A stretch of 64,000 nucleotides of DNA from Papilionanthe hookeriana x Papilionanthe teres. Taxonomy: Eukaryota; Streptophyta; Magnoliopsida; Asparagales; Orchidaceae. Below the pieces are notes generated by a model that had not been told where the DNA came from, ran no database searches, and saw only the letters and a list, made by a program, of their open reading frames with translations. How positions within the stretch are numbered: the stretch's first letter is position 1; every line of letters begins with the position of its first letter. Where the stretch lies: contig CM040429.1 in assembly GCA_022702705.1 (NCBI GenBank), forward strand, positions 115,483,943 to 115,547,942, written 5' to 3'. Position numbers and translations under genes: made by a program. Below, one piece after another: positions 23,164 to 34,870 of the stretch.

Positions 23164-25388
23164 TGTAGGCACATAAAAGTTTGTATTTTAAAAGAGGTCG
23201 TCAAGTCGAAGCTGTTGACCCTCGGAACTGAGATCCCGTTGCCCATTTCAGAAGGACAACATTAAATTTAATTTATGTATAGATTTAGTTTAAGGAAAAT
23301 ATATGAAGTCAAACTGATATCAAATCCCTAATAGTTTAAACAATCGAGCACTACACATTGAGCTACACATCTATACAGAAAGTTAGGAACGTTGCTCAAT
23401 AGTGCAACTTGATTAAATTAACTAGAAAATTAATGACATCCGTTTGGTCTGTGAAACCTGTTATGTTAACCGGAAGGTTCCACTATTTAATACAAAATAA
23501 TTAAATAGGGTTTATATTAATACTGGGCTTGTTTACGTTTCCTATAAGGGCAAACCCCTATAGTTTATTACATCTTAGATGACCGAAGTCACCTAAGGAA
23601 ACACTCGATTTAGATCAGGAAATATAGTTTTATGACTTCAAGGGGATAAGGAATTTTTAATGATATTATGATGATCAGAATCTAATAGATGAAAGGTGCA
23701 AATTCTGGAGCATTTAATTGTAAGAAATCCAAAGAAGGAAGAAATAGGGGATGTCATGGATCCAAGAGGATATCTTGGTGACTTCCTGATCTATCTTATT
23801 TTTTTGCTTTGACTTGGAAGAATTATTCGTATTTTATCCTGCCAATTTTTATTTAATTAGGGCTTACATCCACTTGATATCGATCATGTGAATAACTTGT
23901 AAGTTAGGAGGATTTATATCATATCGAATGACAACCTCGAAAACCTAAGGCAAGTTGCGGCTTATATTGCACTAAGTGCAAACGCCCAAAAGATCAAGTG
24001 AGGGTTTATGCTGCACTAGGTGGGCTACCTCGATGTCCTATAGCTTGTTGTTTAATTCTAAGGAAAGGTTTTGTTGATGAGGACATATTCTGTTGTTAAA
24101 GATGGTCGTGCTGCCTACTCTGCATATTCCACATTCATTCTCGTAGTAGGTTTAGTTTTAGAAGTGAAAATTATAGAGATGAGAAAAGTATCATGTTCTA
24201 GAAGGTTTCAAATTGAGGTGGCTTAGTTTTTCAATTAAAATAAATGCTTAAGTTGATTATGGCGACAACGGTATGGATCCCATGGTTCCCTCATTCCGGT
24301 TTCACCATTTTCATCAGATTCACTTCATGCAAATTAATTTGCTAAACCCAACTGAATGAGTTCCACACTTTCATTTAGACCATCGGAAACCCCGTTAGCA
24401 ACACATAGGTTACCTCCTCTGAGTGATTCCCGGTCATCTAAGATTTGTTTTAATTTAGTTTAATTTGCAAGTTTATTTTGGTCGGTGATTAAATTTTAAG
24501 TTGTTTAAACATGAGGGGTTCAATCATTTTTCCACAATTTAAAAGGTGCGGGAAAGTAAAGCGTAAAGCGAGAAATCTACGCTAAACAGTAGTATACAGT
24601 GTAAAAAGCAAAGTTGGTAAATTGAACTTAAGCAGGTGTATGTGTGTGCTGAAGTGTAAGCAAGAAAGGCAATGTATGAGACTCGTGCAATAAACCAAGA
24701 GACAACCAAAAGAGTAATGAAGAACATCTTGTAGGAAATCCATAGAAAATCTGTAGAAAGAGCCGAAGGAAATTTCTTAGGAAATACGAAAAAAGAAAAT
24801 TCGTGAAAAAAACTCGTAGGAAATTTGTAGAAAATCTGTAGAAACTTCCGTGGGAAAACCTTTTAAAACGAACTACAAGTCCAGGGGAACCGTAAGCACG
24901 ATGGCGCGGAGGACTCAGAGCTGTGTTGTATATATCCTAACCTTAAGTGAGAACTACCAAACCGTCACCTGATGGGAGGCAGTTCTAACTCGACCTGAAT
25001 AGTCAACCTAGACTTTTGTAAAATTTTCATACATTTCAATTTGGATCACATGCAATTAAAAAAACTTCTGGATTGGGAGGCTATTTTTGTTGTGGAGGTA
25101 GTTTTGTATTTTTCCTCTTAAAATTGTATATGTATATTTTATAAAAGTAGTATGATCCACAAACTATCCTAATCGAACTAGGACTGCCAGCAACCTAAGA
25201 GTGATAGTGGCAGAAATCCCTAAGGATAAGCGAATAGTACCGTAAATTCCTTCGTCTACCCTCTCAAGGGTCTCTGAGTCAGGAGATACTATTCTAGAAA
25301 TCCCTTGTATCTCTCTGTTACTGCAATGTCATCGTTATCATCCCCTTCCACCCAACTTACAAGCTTACTTGATGGCCCCACATATACC
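23164..25388 (+). mobile_element. Diverged giant LTR E, truncated on the right
   Basis: Starts TGTAGGCACAT, matching TGTCGGCATAT of B, and follows B in order: the TATAAGGGCAAACCCCTATAG block (23552; B 4890), the CTACCTCGATGTCC block (24028; B 5360), the GAGTTCCACACTTTCATTTA block (24357; B 5693) and the AAAGTAAAGCG block (24551; B 5975). It is clearly more diverged from B than A is. Recognisable homology fades after about 25000 and the copy is cut at 25388 by element D. It might be the partner LTR of A, but the difference in divergence argues against a simple pair. Confidence 0.65.
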
Positions 25389-25849
25389 TGTTGACCTCAC
25401 TTTTGTGAGAATCATTCACCAAACACCTTGAGAAAGGAAGTCTACCTACATTAACCTCCTAAAAACAAAAAACCCTAAGACCTAGGGTAAAAACATGATG
25501 AAATCTTCTTGACCACAAAATTCACATTGAAGAAAAATGTTGACATGATCAAATTGACATTGATCAAAATCAACAAAATTTTAATTCAAAAGTCACCATA
25601 TTGACCTTTGAATTAGTCTAAACCCTAAATTGGGTCAACATGACCTATTTAGACCCCAAAATGATAAAATCACAAACATTGTGATCAAACCGACCATGAC
25701 AAGGTCAAAAAAGTCAAATTAGACATCTTGAAACTAAAAGTGATCAATTTATGTTAACTTTGACACCTAGGTCAACATTGGTCAACCATGGTCAACACAC
25801 AATTTTGAACAAAAATGATAAAAAATGATAAAATGACAAAAATGATAAA

Positions 25850-26490
25850 AATGAAATAGAAATGACAAAAATAATCAAATAATTAATTTCAAAATTATTT
25901 TGATAAATTAAATTGACTAAAAATTTAATTTTAAATATTTTAATTAATGACATAATTAATTAAAATAAAATTTATATTAAAAGTCATGAAATGAAAAAAT
26001 ACACCAAAATGAAATAAAAATGACAAAATTAATCAAATAATTAATTTCAAAATTATTTTTGATTAATTAATTGACTAATGATTTAATTTTTAAAAATTTT
26101 AATTAATGACATAATTAATTAAAATGAAAAATTAAATTAAAAGCCATGAAAATGATAAAATGCACAATTTGATTAAAAATAATGGAATTAATAAAATAAC
26201 TAATTCCAAAGATATTATTGATTAATTAATTAACTAATAATTTAATTTTTTTATTTTAATTAATGACATAATTAATTAAAATAAAAATTAAATTAAAAAG
26301 TCATAAAATAAGATAAAAATCCAAATTTGAATCAAAATGACATAAAATTAATCAAATAATGAAATCTAAATTAATTGAATTAATAATTTGATTAACAAAA
26401 TAATTTCCAACATTTTTTATTAATGACAAAATTAATTTAAAATGAAATTAAATCAATAAGCCATAAAAGGACATATAATCCATAAAACCA
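25850..26490. repeat. AT-rich tandem array, about 158 bp period, four units
   Basis: Units begin near 25863, 26021, 26181 and 26335. Each contains an ATTAATTTCAAAATTATT-like part followed by AATTAATGACATAATTAATT and an AAGCCATGAAA-like end. Copies are diverged. Confidence 0.7.
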
Positions 26491-27279
26491 ATTATGACAT
26501 AATAATTGGTTTTCAAAAATTCTAAGCCCTTTATAACATCATAGGTGACATCAAATGGGTTAGACACAACCCATATAACCCACTAAAAATAAAATAACTC
26601 ATTGGATAACTCATGAAATGCCATGTTTAACCATGGTTAAAATGTTTGATGAGGTGTCATCTCCTCATCCAACTTTGAGAGAACATTTGATCATTCATCA
26701 ATCACCTCTAACCATAGCCAATAGGAGAAGGAGAAGCTAGGATCATCCATAACTCATATGATGAGCTCATAAATCCAAAATTTTGAAAATTAAATAAAAT
26801 AGTAATTATGTGTCATGCTCTCACAAATCTTTAAATGAAATACTGAATGATGAATGGTTTACTCCCTTTGAGTCACCGCAAGCCTCCTCTCTACCCAATA
26901 GTGATGAAACAAGGCAATGAAAAATTCATCATTACAATTTGAGAGCAGTAATGGCTAAGACGTGGGAATGAGGCAAAATTTGCTTATGTGTCATCCTACC
27001 ACTCAATTCATGGGAGGTGCTAAATGAATTACATGGGGGAGGCCGATCCAAGGCATTCTCCTACAACCATGTCCACCTCCCAAGCTCTCCAATGTAGGAC
27101 GCCATGGGAAAATCCAAGCAAGCACCACCCTTCCGTACCATAGTTAAATTCATGATGATTAAACATGGAAATGGCCAATCAATCACAGCTGAAATTTCAT
27201 CCTGAAAACAATTATGGATGAATTAGAAACTCCCCCAAGTGATTCTAACCAGCTCAAACCCATCCATAGCCATTATCAT

Positions 27280-27294
27280 GGCTATAAATAGCCC
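27280..27294 (+). promoter_or_regulatory. TATA-like box in LTR D
   Basis: GGCTATAAATAGCCC, followed on the plus strand by a purine-rich leader with GAGGAGAAGAAAAATTCC. The box is nearly palindromic, so it can be read as CTATTTATAG on the other strand too; the leader favours plus. Confidence 0.45.
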
Positions 27295-27604
27295 TTAACC
27301 GAAAAGACTAAATGAGGAGAAGAAAAATTCCTAGAGACCTATAGGCTGGCCAAATCCTCTAGCTTTCAACATAAGAAGCCTTGCAAGGGATCTTAGCAAT
27401 CCATTCCAACAAAAAATTAAACCATAAAACTAGACCAATCAAACCAATTTGGCTAAAACCCAAAGTGCACCCAAACCGAGCCACCTTGTTAAAATTACCA
27501 ACCAAGACTTGTTATAAGTCCAAATTGGAGTGACAAAGCACTTCTATGGGACCACTAAAGGCTGACCAAAAAGTTTTATCAAGCTCAAACTCATTGTGGC
27601 CAAG

Positions 27605-27609
27605 GTATG
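27605..27609. repeat. Left target-site duplication of minus Athila (GTATG)
   Basis: GTATG abuts the LTR terminus TGACCCACGC and is repeated at 41111-41115 just outside the other LTR. Confidence 0.92.
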
Positions 27610-27645
27610 TGACCCACGCTAAATATATGCATACTAAAAATTCAA

Positions 27646-27665
27646 TCCTCAGCAACGGCGCCAAA
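27646..27665 (-). other. Fossil primer-binding site inside the LTR
   Basis: Minus strand reads TTTGGCGCCGTTGCTGAGGA, nearly the full tRNA-Asp 3' complement used by Athila elements, yet it lies inside the LTR. The equivalent in the other LTR is 39291-39310. Confidence 0.75.
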
Positions 27666-28894
27666 AACTTGACCCGCAATCCATTGATGACAAATATAAT
27701 AATTAATGCATTCAAAATATAATAGATAATAATAGCAGCTAGTGTATATAAATATAATTTTATCAAAAATATTTTACACACTAGGGGTACTACGCAAGTA
27801 TATGTATCGTATCAAGTAATATAGGGCTTTGAAACAAAGACCCTAGTATCGATCCCACGAGGAGTGAGTTATGGATTTTTAAATATTTTAATTTTATTTT
27901 TAAGTATTTCTTTTATAGTTATAAATTTGATATTTTTAATTTACTAGATGCAATAATAAAGCAGTAATGATATAACTAATGTAAATAGCAATAAGACAAC
28001 AACTTTCTTTCTTTCAATTAATCCAAGATTTTCTAAGATAATGATAATATTCGTGGAGAATATAAATTTATGGTATTGTGCCAAATAGAAGCATTCATAT
28101 TCTTTACCCTTTGATCCAGGTGTAAAGAACATTGGCTAGCCTATAGATCATGTCCGGATGTATTGTTAGTAGAATGGGTTAATCTAGGCTCTCACTACTA
28201 GATGTCCAAGGGTGGCTATGGTCGGCCCTACTTGTGACCCTTTCCTTCTCTATAAACCAAATTACAAGAATTTAGTCTGTCACTCTAAAAACTTATAAAT
28301 TCTATGCCCATTATATAATATCTTCCTATTTATTTGCACTTCACTTTGAATAACCCGCACAAGACCTTCGACTACCCAAGGCTTCATGTGATATCTACTA
28401 GTTAAGAATTCATCTCCTTCTAGGTATCAAAACTCTTCAACAGATTTTAACAATTTAAATGGCCAATTTAAATAGTAAATGAAGATCTAGTATTAATATC
28501 ATCACAATGTTTTAAATTATAAATAGTTTCTAATTCTCCAATGAATTTTATATTATCTTATTTATCTTTTCATAATTGAAAGGAGAAAGAAAACTAACTA
28601 CTCAGAACACATTGAATTTAAACAACAAAACATAATAATAAAACTTTGAATAAAATAACAAATACTTATCTTAAGTGTTTCTCCTACTGAACCTCTGAAT
28701 TCTTCTGACTCCAAACAAATAGTCTTCAAAAGCACCAACTCTTTAAACTCTCAATACAAACTCTAAATAAAATAACTAACTAATTTATGAAAAATAGTAA
28801 AATGTGGCCATAAAGTATCTCTCTAATTCTCTCTCTAGATGGGACTCTAGATAGGGGGACTAAGTTGAGTGTTTTTCTCTGAAGGAGTAGCCTC

Positions 28895-28904
28895 CTATTT
28901 ATAG
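28895..28904 (-). promoter_or_regulatory. LTR TATA box, minus Athila 3' LTR
   Basis: CTATAAATAG on the minus strand, followed by GAGGCTACTCCTTCAG. The other LTR has the same at 40540-40549. It lies about 70 nt downstream of the GC-rich cluster. Confidence 0.7.
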
Positions 28905-29217
28905 GCATCAAGGGTTGCCTCAAGGCACCTCTTCAAAATGTGTCCACATTCAATGAATCTTCTAGAAGGTGTGTCTGGCGCCTAGGCCCTGGACTCTGCG
29001 TCCAGTTCTTCGCACCTCTTCACTTTGGATCACACTTCTTCGCAATTAAAACCATTTTCAAGCGTCCAAATACATTGTATCACATGCCCTATAAACCAGG
29101 AACAACTGCCAGTCTTCTAGAAGGTCCAATAACCGCTAACACCGTCAAAATAACTGTCCAAAAGTCGTCAAAAATCTTGACAGACCTTGTATCGACCTGA
29201 AGCTTAGGTGCCGGATT

Positions 29218-29235
29218 CTGGCGCCTAGGCGCCAG
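29218..29235. other. Perfect 18 bp palindrome in LTR
   Basis: CTGGCGCCTAGGCGCCAG is its own reverse complement. The other LTR has a diverged form here (40874-40891) and the same perfect palindrome at 40620-40637, where this LTR has a decayed copy (28975-28992). So each LTR keeps one of two originally similar palindromes. Confidence 0.85.
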
Positions 29236-29432
29236 ACCAATAATTTTGACAATTTTGCATTTTGGCTCCATTTTTTCTCCTTCATGCTCCTTTTTGCTCC
29301 TTTTTCACTTTTTTTTCTTCTTGAACATTTTTTCAGCACCTATATCCAAAAACACAAAAATACCTTTCATTAAAGCATAATATCATTAAAAATTTGATAA
29401 AAATCATGGCGTAAAAATAGGTATTTTTTTCA

Positions 29433-29452
29433 TGGATCAAAATCCCCCAAAC
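29433..29452 (-). other. Polypurine tract of minus Athila
   Basis: Minus strand reads AGTTTGGGGGATTTTGATCC just before the LTR start. It is the site that primes plus-strand DNA synthesis. The plus element has the equivalent at 41837-41846 and 59949-59961. Confidence 0.75.
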
Positions 29453-30758
29453 TTAAAAGTTACTTGTCCTCAAATAACCCTTTTTCTTATATAAAATGTA
29501 TAACATTTGGAATGAAAGATAAATATTTAAGACTCCTTGTCTTTTTTGATCTTATAAAGGCTTTAGTAAATCATTAACCAAATTTCACTAACTAAGAATT
29601 TAAAGAATATTTAACTACCAAATCATAAGACTTCAAAACTTTTTCATTCATTTCAAAAATAATAGAAGTTTATTATATTAAGATCACATAGATTATTTAC
29701 AAGAAAAATGTTTTCGTGAAAAATCTTTCCTAAATAAAGATTCATGCATAAAAAATAAGTAAAGTATGTGACTAGTTTTCTTTATATAAGATAATTCAAG
29801 TGAAGCCAATTTTTTATTAGGCATATCCTCAAGCTTCTTCTATTCTTTTTTTTTTTTTTAACAGTGAGGGTTACTGTATCTGGATAGCCTGTTAATGATT
29901 TTGAACTTCACTATCCTTAACTTACATTTTCAAACTTTCATATTTTCACTTAATTATTATAACATGAATAGAATTTCAAAAGACTTTCAATCTTTTCTTT
30001 TTCGAGTTATAATTTTTTATTTCTTAATACTTCTAAAATTCAATTATTTCTATTATGAATAGAAAATTTTCTTAATCTTATTCTTCTTTAGGTTAAATAA
30101 TTCTATTCTTAAAATCAATCGAAGTTATTAAAATTTTGGTTAAGTCCACTAAATTATTTATAATTTCAAAAATTTATGTGATCCTAAATAGATTCTTCAT
30201 TCCTCATGTTATGTTAAGATTTTTTTTTAGAAAATATTAGTTTATTAAGGACAAATAAAATTTAAATTTGCATGTATTTTCCCTTCCCCCAAACTTAAGT
30301 TTTGGTATATCATAAAAAAAATAAAGTATGAGAGAAAGAAAAGTATAATTTAAAAAGGAATTTTATAAGCATGTAAAAAAATGCTATAAAGAAATATAAT
30401 TTACTTTTACACATGTTTTTTATGAATATTACAGAAACAATGTAGCATATAAAAGTAAGCAGGATCAAAAAAAAATTATAGCAGTAGTTGAATTAAATAA
30501 TTACATAACTAACAGAAATAGAATAACATTACTAACTATTCTAGAATAATAAACAGTAGGCTGAAACAAAAATAAACACAAATTCATTCAAATTTCGATC
30601 CGCAACTAAATATCTAAAACAAGCCTCAACATCAAACACTTCATACGAAGTCTCATAAATAAATCTAAACTAGCAAACAACAAACAACAATCAAGTACTA
30701 GAAAACAAAACTAAACTAACAACATGACTCAAAGACATCTCGTAGGTAATCGAAGCTA
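29453..30758 (-). other. 3' untranslated internal region of minus Athila
   Basis: AT-rich, non-coding. Shares short conserved blocks with the plus element, for example the ATCATTAACAGGCTATCCAGATACAG region (about 29875-29915) that corresponds to 59449-59475 and 41337-41362. No other feature seen. Confidence 0.7.
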
Positions 30759-31917
30759 CTAATCACTATCTGTAGCCTCGTCATCGTCATCACCAAAAGA
30801 AAACTCTATATCCTTAGGATCAAATTATGGTGAAAATATAGGACAGGTGGGAAACTGAATATCATGCTCACCCTTCAAGAATGTAACTAAAGACCCTGAA
30901 TAATCAGCATCATACTCACTCTTCCTCTAGGTGTAATCAGATAAGTGATCAATTTTCTTATCCATAGTATCAACTCTGCAGCAAGTTAGAAATAACTCAT
31001 TCTGCTGCTCCATTAATTGATCGTGCATCGATTCCCAAAAACTAGACGGTGGCTCAGCAGTAGAAGTAGAAGGTCTGGGAGTAGAAGCTCTACCTGGAGT
31101 AGGTGCAGAAGTAGAAGGGGCTGTAGATCTCTTCCCACGAAGACGATCATAGATACTAACACTCTCCTGCCCAATTGCTTGGTAGACTTCAACTTCTCCT
31201 CAGAAATATCAGCTGTGACTCCATTGTTCACAATAAAGTATAAATCAGGGATGGGGATCCTAGTCCTACAGAAGTACTGGATCTAGCAATAAACTCCACA
31301 AAATCATAAATAATATGGCAGGCATCTATCAGCTTCCTCTCCTGAATGCAGTAGTTTAAGATAGCTCGATCTCTAGTCACTTTGCTCAGGTGGTTGGAAG
31401 GTATAAGTCGTACAGAAATAAAGTAATGCCATGCCTTTGAAATACCATTTAACTTAGAAGATTTGAAATTTACCCGTTTATCGTTCCGGATCTTCCAAGC
31501 TCCAGTGCCGTAAGTCAAATAAGCAATAATCATCTCAAGATCTCCCTCAGATGGAGATAATTCAGAAAAGTGGCACTCGATGGTAGGTGGCAGTCCATAA
31601 AAAAAATTGATCCTTTTTGGTGTAAATCATACTCGAACACCTCTGACGAAGACTTCGTAGTCTTCCGCATCCAAAAAGTTAGCATAAAACTCACGTACGA
31701 CTGGAATAACAGCCACAGCGGTGAAATAACATAATCGTTGCCAGTTGTGCGCAATGATCGTGTTCTCGATCATTTCACCGGGATTGTAAAAGCTTCGCTC
31801 TGAGATAAATTTCATGGACGTCGCAAATTCGGGATATCGAAAATGCGCTACCACAGTCGCGAACTTGCTACTGTCAAAATTTTCTCGTGCCTTTCCGCGC
31901 TTAGATTTCGGTGCCAT
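30759..31917 (-). pseudogene. Third ORF, plant transposon (PF20167-like) protein, broken
   Basis: Begins MAPKSKRGKARENFDSSKF at 31917. Frames 31917-31627, 31754-31530, 31533-31228 and 31231-31013 follow one another after frame changes. Conserved words: VREFYANF (about 31685), SKLNGISKAWHYFI, then SNHLSKVTRDRAILNYCIQ, then a coiled part and an acidic end DDDEATDSD with a stop at 30759-30761. These match the plant-transposon domain often annotated as PF20167, of unknown function, and the plus element's copy at 57276-58393. It sits after pol, where other Athilas carry an envelope-like ORF, but I see no clear membrane segment. Confidence 0.65.
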
Positions 31918-32117
31918 CTAAACGTGAACGAAAACACAAATAAATTAAGGAATCAAAGATTTAAACTCTTTTTAAGCTTAAGAAACTTAAAATGAGTTTA
32001 GAAATTCATGGAGAAACATTAAAAATCAAAAATTTTCTCAAAATTTATGTTTTTAGCCAAAAAAAGGAAAAACTATGGTGAAAATAAAAAATAAATGGAT
32101 TAGAGTGTAGATCTGAC
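31918..32117 (-). other. Candidate leader intron before third ORF
   Basis: In sense: a CTCAAG|GTCAG donor-like site at 32117, a CT/T-rich interior with TTTATTTTCACCAT, and a GTTTAG acceptor directly before the ATG at 31917, about 200 nt. The plus element has the same layout (57064-57273). The donor here is weak. Confidence 0.4.
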
Positions 32118-32245
32118 CTTGAGATGAAGAAATCAAGTTATTTCGGGCTCAAAATCTTGATGTTTTGACCTCAAAATGGATTTAGAAGGTGGGTTTTCGC
32201 GAAAAAGAGGAAGGGGATGAAGCTTAGGCGTCAAAAATGGCTAAA

Positions 32246-32322
32246 GGGGGTTTAAATGGTGATTTTCGGGTAAGCAGGCCGAATCGGCGCCTAGGCGCTG
32301 AATTCTGGCGCCTAGGTCCAGA
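32246..32322 (-). promoter_or_regulatory. GC-rich inverted-repeat cluster plus TATA-like box before third ORF
   Basis: Minus strand: ACCTAGGCGCCAGAATTC then CAGCGCCTAGGCGCCGAT (32285-32322), followed by CCATTTAAACCCCC (32246-32259). The same order is in the plus element at 56811-56950. The clusters resemble those in the LTRs. Confidence 0.55.
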
Positions 32323-32868
32323 CACGCCTTTAAAAAAAATCACTTTAAAAATTTTATTTTACACAAAAATTCATAATTTAAACTTCTAATTACTCATATA
32401 AGTGTATTGCTTCAGTTTCCATCTTCCAAAATATTTTCCAAAAAAATTTAAAAAATTAAAAATTAAATCCACCAATTAAACACAAGTTTAAATCAAACTC
32501 TTCTAATTCCATTCATGATTTTCAATTTCGGGCTCAATACAATTCAGATGAGTAACATAACATGATTCAAGTTCTAACTACGATCAAACAACACAAATTT
32601 GAAAGCAAATACAACACACATTGAACATGAAAGCAAACACACAAACAAACACAATTGATTCACTAAATTGATACAAGGACACACTAGATAAATCACAATC
32701 TTACCATATCACTATCTAATTCCCATTATCTTCACAAGGAAAACTATTCAGCCCACTTGGAAAGAATGCTAACGCTCTTAGAAAATCCGTAGCCGTTTTC
32801 TCATCGATCCAATTGTTATTCGCATACATTTCCACTTGAGCATCTTAATAAGCCGCTAGATGATCAAA

Positions 32869-33081
32869 TTAAAATTTTGCCTGCCATTCCAGATGTTCAA
32901 TTTGATGATACATCTCATGGAGGCAATCTCCAATGCTTTTAAATTCTGCTTCAAACTTATCTAGATGACTAGAAATTTTCTCCAAACTTACGACCATGAA
33001 ACCATCGAAGCTGTGGTCGAGGATCCTTTGAGACCTTATCTCTAGCCTCTTCTCAAAGATTTCTCCTCTCCATTTCTTCAA
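32869..33081 (-). CDS. Small coiled-coil ORF of minus Athila
   Basis: 70 codons from ATG at 33081: MKKWRGEIFEKRLEIRSQRI..., a charged, heptad-rich sequence (VSLEKISSHLDKFEAEFKSI, then LHEMYHQIEHLEWQAKF). No domain known to me. It lies between integrase and the third ORF and has its own upstream GC cluster and TATA-like box. The plus element has a broken equivalent at 56007-56405 with similar coiled wording. It may be one intact exon of a longer ORF. Function unknown. Confidence 0.4.
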   Translation of the reverse strand: MKKWRGEIFEKRLEIRSQRILDHSFDGFMVVSLEKISSHLDKFEAEFKSIGDCLHEMYHQIEHLEWQAKF

Positions 33082-33159
33082 AAATCCTCTTTAACTCTCA
33101 AGAATGGAGTATATGGGTCGAAATAATGATTGCATAGGGATTGGAGACGAAGATAGGGT

Positions 33160-33318
33160 CACTTATAAGAGAAAATCGTGTGAAAAACTGAAGATTTTCG
33201 GTTCTGACACGATCCAGTAACTATGGCGCATAGGTGCCAAATCGGCGCTCAGCACCGGACCCATCGACACATAGTTTACTCGTGCGCTTAGGCACCAAAT
33301 CCGGCGCCAGCGCCGGAA
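33160..33318 (-). promoter_or_regulatory. GC-rich inverted-repeat cluster plus TATA-like box after pol
   Basis: Minus strand: CCGGCGCTGGCGCCGG (33301-33316), GGTGCCTAAGCGC, GGTGCTGAGCGCCG and GGCACCTATGCGCC down to 33222, then CTCTTATAAGTG (33160-33171). The small coiled ORF starts 79 nt further on. Confidence 0.55.
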
Positions 33319-33689
33319 CCATGTTCGACTCCGTTTTCGCCTAACATCAAATTTCAAAGTTTCGTTCTCCAAAATAGGTAATTTAGAATAGTAAGATCAA
33401 TATAGACTCAGTAACACAAATTATAAGAAATCATAACGAAGGTTAACTTGATCTCCTTTTTACTCATATATGAAATAGAGTGAGAGTGATCCAATGTCTA
33501 ATCTTTATATACTTCGAGATAATTTTCAGCTTAAGTCTATAGAGTATTGTTAGCATCAAATTTTCTAAAGTTATATAAAATTAAACAAGACCGAGGCATA
33601 ACCTTACATTAAAAATGTAAAAACACACAAAACAATGAATAACTATGGGTTGCCTCCCACAAAGCGCTTGGTTTAACGTCGTCAGCCCG

Positions 33690-34870
33690 AGCTAATTAAG
33701 TTTTTAATCAGGCAGACTCAACTCATAAGCCTCTTTATAAATCTTTTTAATATCTCCTAAATAAGGCTTCAATCTTATTCCATTAACTTTAAAATTTTTT
33801 CCCGTTTTGGGATCTTTGATATCCACAGCTCCATAATGGTATACTTTTTCAATTATATATGGTCCTATCCATTTTGATCATAATTTTCCAGGAAAAAGTC
33901 TTAAACGAGTATTAAATAATAATACTTCTTGTCCAGGCTCAAATATTTTTCCCGAAATCTTTTTATCATGTAATATTTTCATTTTCTCTTTATAAATCCT
34001 TGCATTTTCATATGATTCATTTCTTATTTCATCCATCTCATTTAATTGCAATAATCATTTTTCTCCTGCAGTATTCAAATCAAAATTAAACTCCTTTATC
34101 GCCCAATAAGCTTTATGTTCAAGTTCAAAAGGTAAGTGACAATGTTTACCATAAACTAACCGGTAATGTGACATTCCGTTTGGTGCTTTATAAGCTGTTC
34201 AATAAGCCCATAATGCAGAATCAAGTATATCAACCCAATCAGTTCTTTTAGGATTAACAGTATTTTCTAAAATTCTTTTAATTTCTTTGTTTGATACTTC
34301 AGTCATTTCACTTGTTTGTGGGTGATATGCAGTTGCAGTATTTTCTAAAATTCTTTTAATTTCTTTTTTTGATACTTCAGTCATTTCACTTGTTTGTGGG
34401 TGATATGCAGTTGCAATTTTGTGTTTGATTCCAAATTTTTCCAAAAATGATTGAATTCTTATATTTCTAAAATGACTTCCGCCATATGTGATAATTACCT
34501 TAGGCATTCCAAATCTTGAAAAAATCATCTTCTTTAAAAATATTGAAACACTTTTGGAATCACAGCTAGGTAAAGCTACAGCTTCAATCCACTTTGAAAC
34601 GTAATCAATCGCTAATAAAATATAAATTTTTCCAGATGATGGTACAAATGGTCCCATAAAGTCTAAACCCCATATATCGAAAATTTCAACTTCCAATATA
34701 TAGTTTAAAGGCATTTCATCTTTCTTGGATATATGTCCCATCCTTTGACATCGATCACATGTTTTCACATAATGTCTCACATCTTTAAATAAGGTTGGCC
34801 AATAAGATCCTGAATTTAAAATTTTAAATGTAGTTTTATCTATTCCAAAGTGTCCTCTAAATTCAGAATC
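33690..34870 (-). pseudogene. Integrase pseudogene of minus Athila
   Basis: Zinc-finger end CDRCQRMGHISKKDEMP (from 34780), then the catalytic core with the first Asp in GLDFMGPF. The second Asp is replaced: IITYGGSHF instead of the usual DGGSHF. Then HPQTSEMTEVSKKEIKRILE with the catalytic Glu. A 78 bp direct duplication (34261-34338 and 34339-34416) doubles the segment around the Glu, adding 26 residues in frame. A stop at 34199 ends the frame; C-terminal pieces continue in other frames to about 33690. It would have inserted the cDNA into host chromosomes. Confidence 0.85.
34261..34416 (-). repeat. 78 bp tandem duplication inside integrase
   Basis: Two head-to-tail copies differing at very few bases (for example TTTGTTTGA against TTTTTTTGA). 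In frame, it repeats TATAYHPQTSEMTEVS... and the helix carrying the catalytic Glu. Confidence 0.9.

Larger units (their letters stand above)
25389..27609 (-). mobile_element. Giant-LTR relative D, left part
   Basis: Begins TGTTGACCTCAC, the same terminus (as the reverse complement) as A, B and C, with a short CTCAC/GTGAG hairpin just inside. The rest has little similarity to the other copies. It contains a 158 bp-period tandem array and a TATA-like box, and it is interrupted at 27609 by the minus-strand Athila element. The probable continuation is at 61784-64000. It seems to have landed in LTR E; the five bases before it are ATACC, but the other end is outside the window so the target duplication cannot be tested. 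Confidence 0.5.
27610..29432 (-). repeat. 3' LTR of minus Athila
   Basis: In sense orientation it runs TGAAAAAAATACC ... GCGTGGGTCA. It matches 39255-41110. Contains a TATA box (28895-28904, minus), two GC-rich inverted-repeat clusters (28975-28992 and 29200-29235) and, 36-56 nt inside its 3' end, a nearly perfect tRNA-Asp primer-binding-site copy (27646-27665). Confidence 0.92.

Noticed and set aside
13809..25388. A and E as the LTR pair of one complete element
   Set aside because: E is far more diverged from B than A is, and no primer-binding site or polypurine tract is clear at the inner ends. Kept only as a possibility.
27595..27670. Primer-binding site marking the inner end of the left LTR
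   Set aside because: The GTATG target duplication places the LTR end at 27610, so the tRNA-Asp match at 27646-27665 is inside the LTR.
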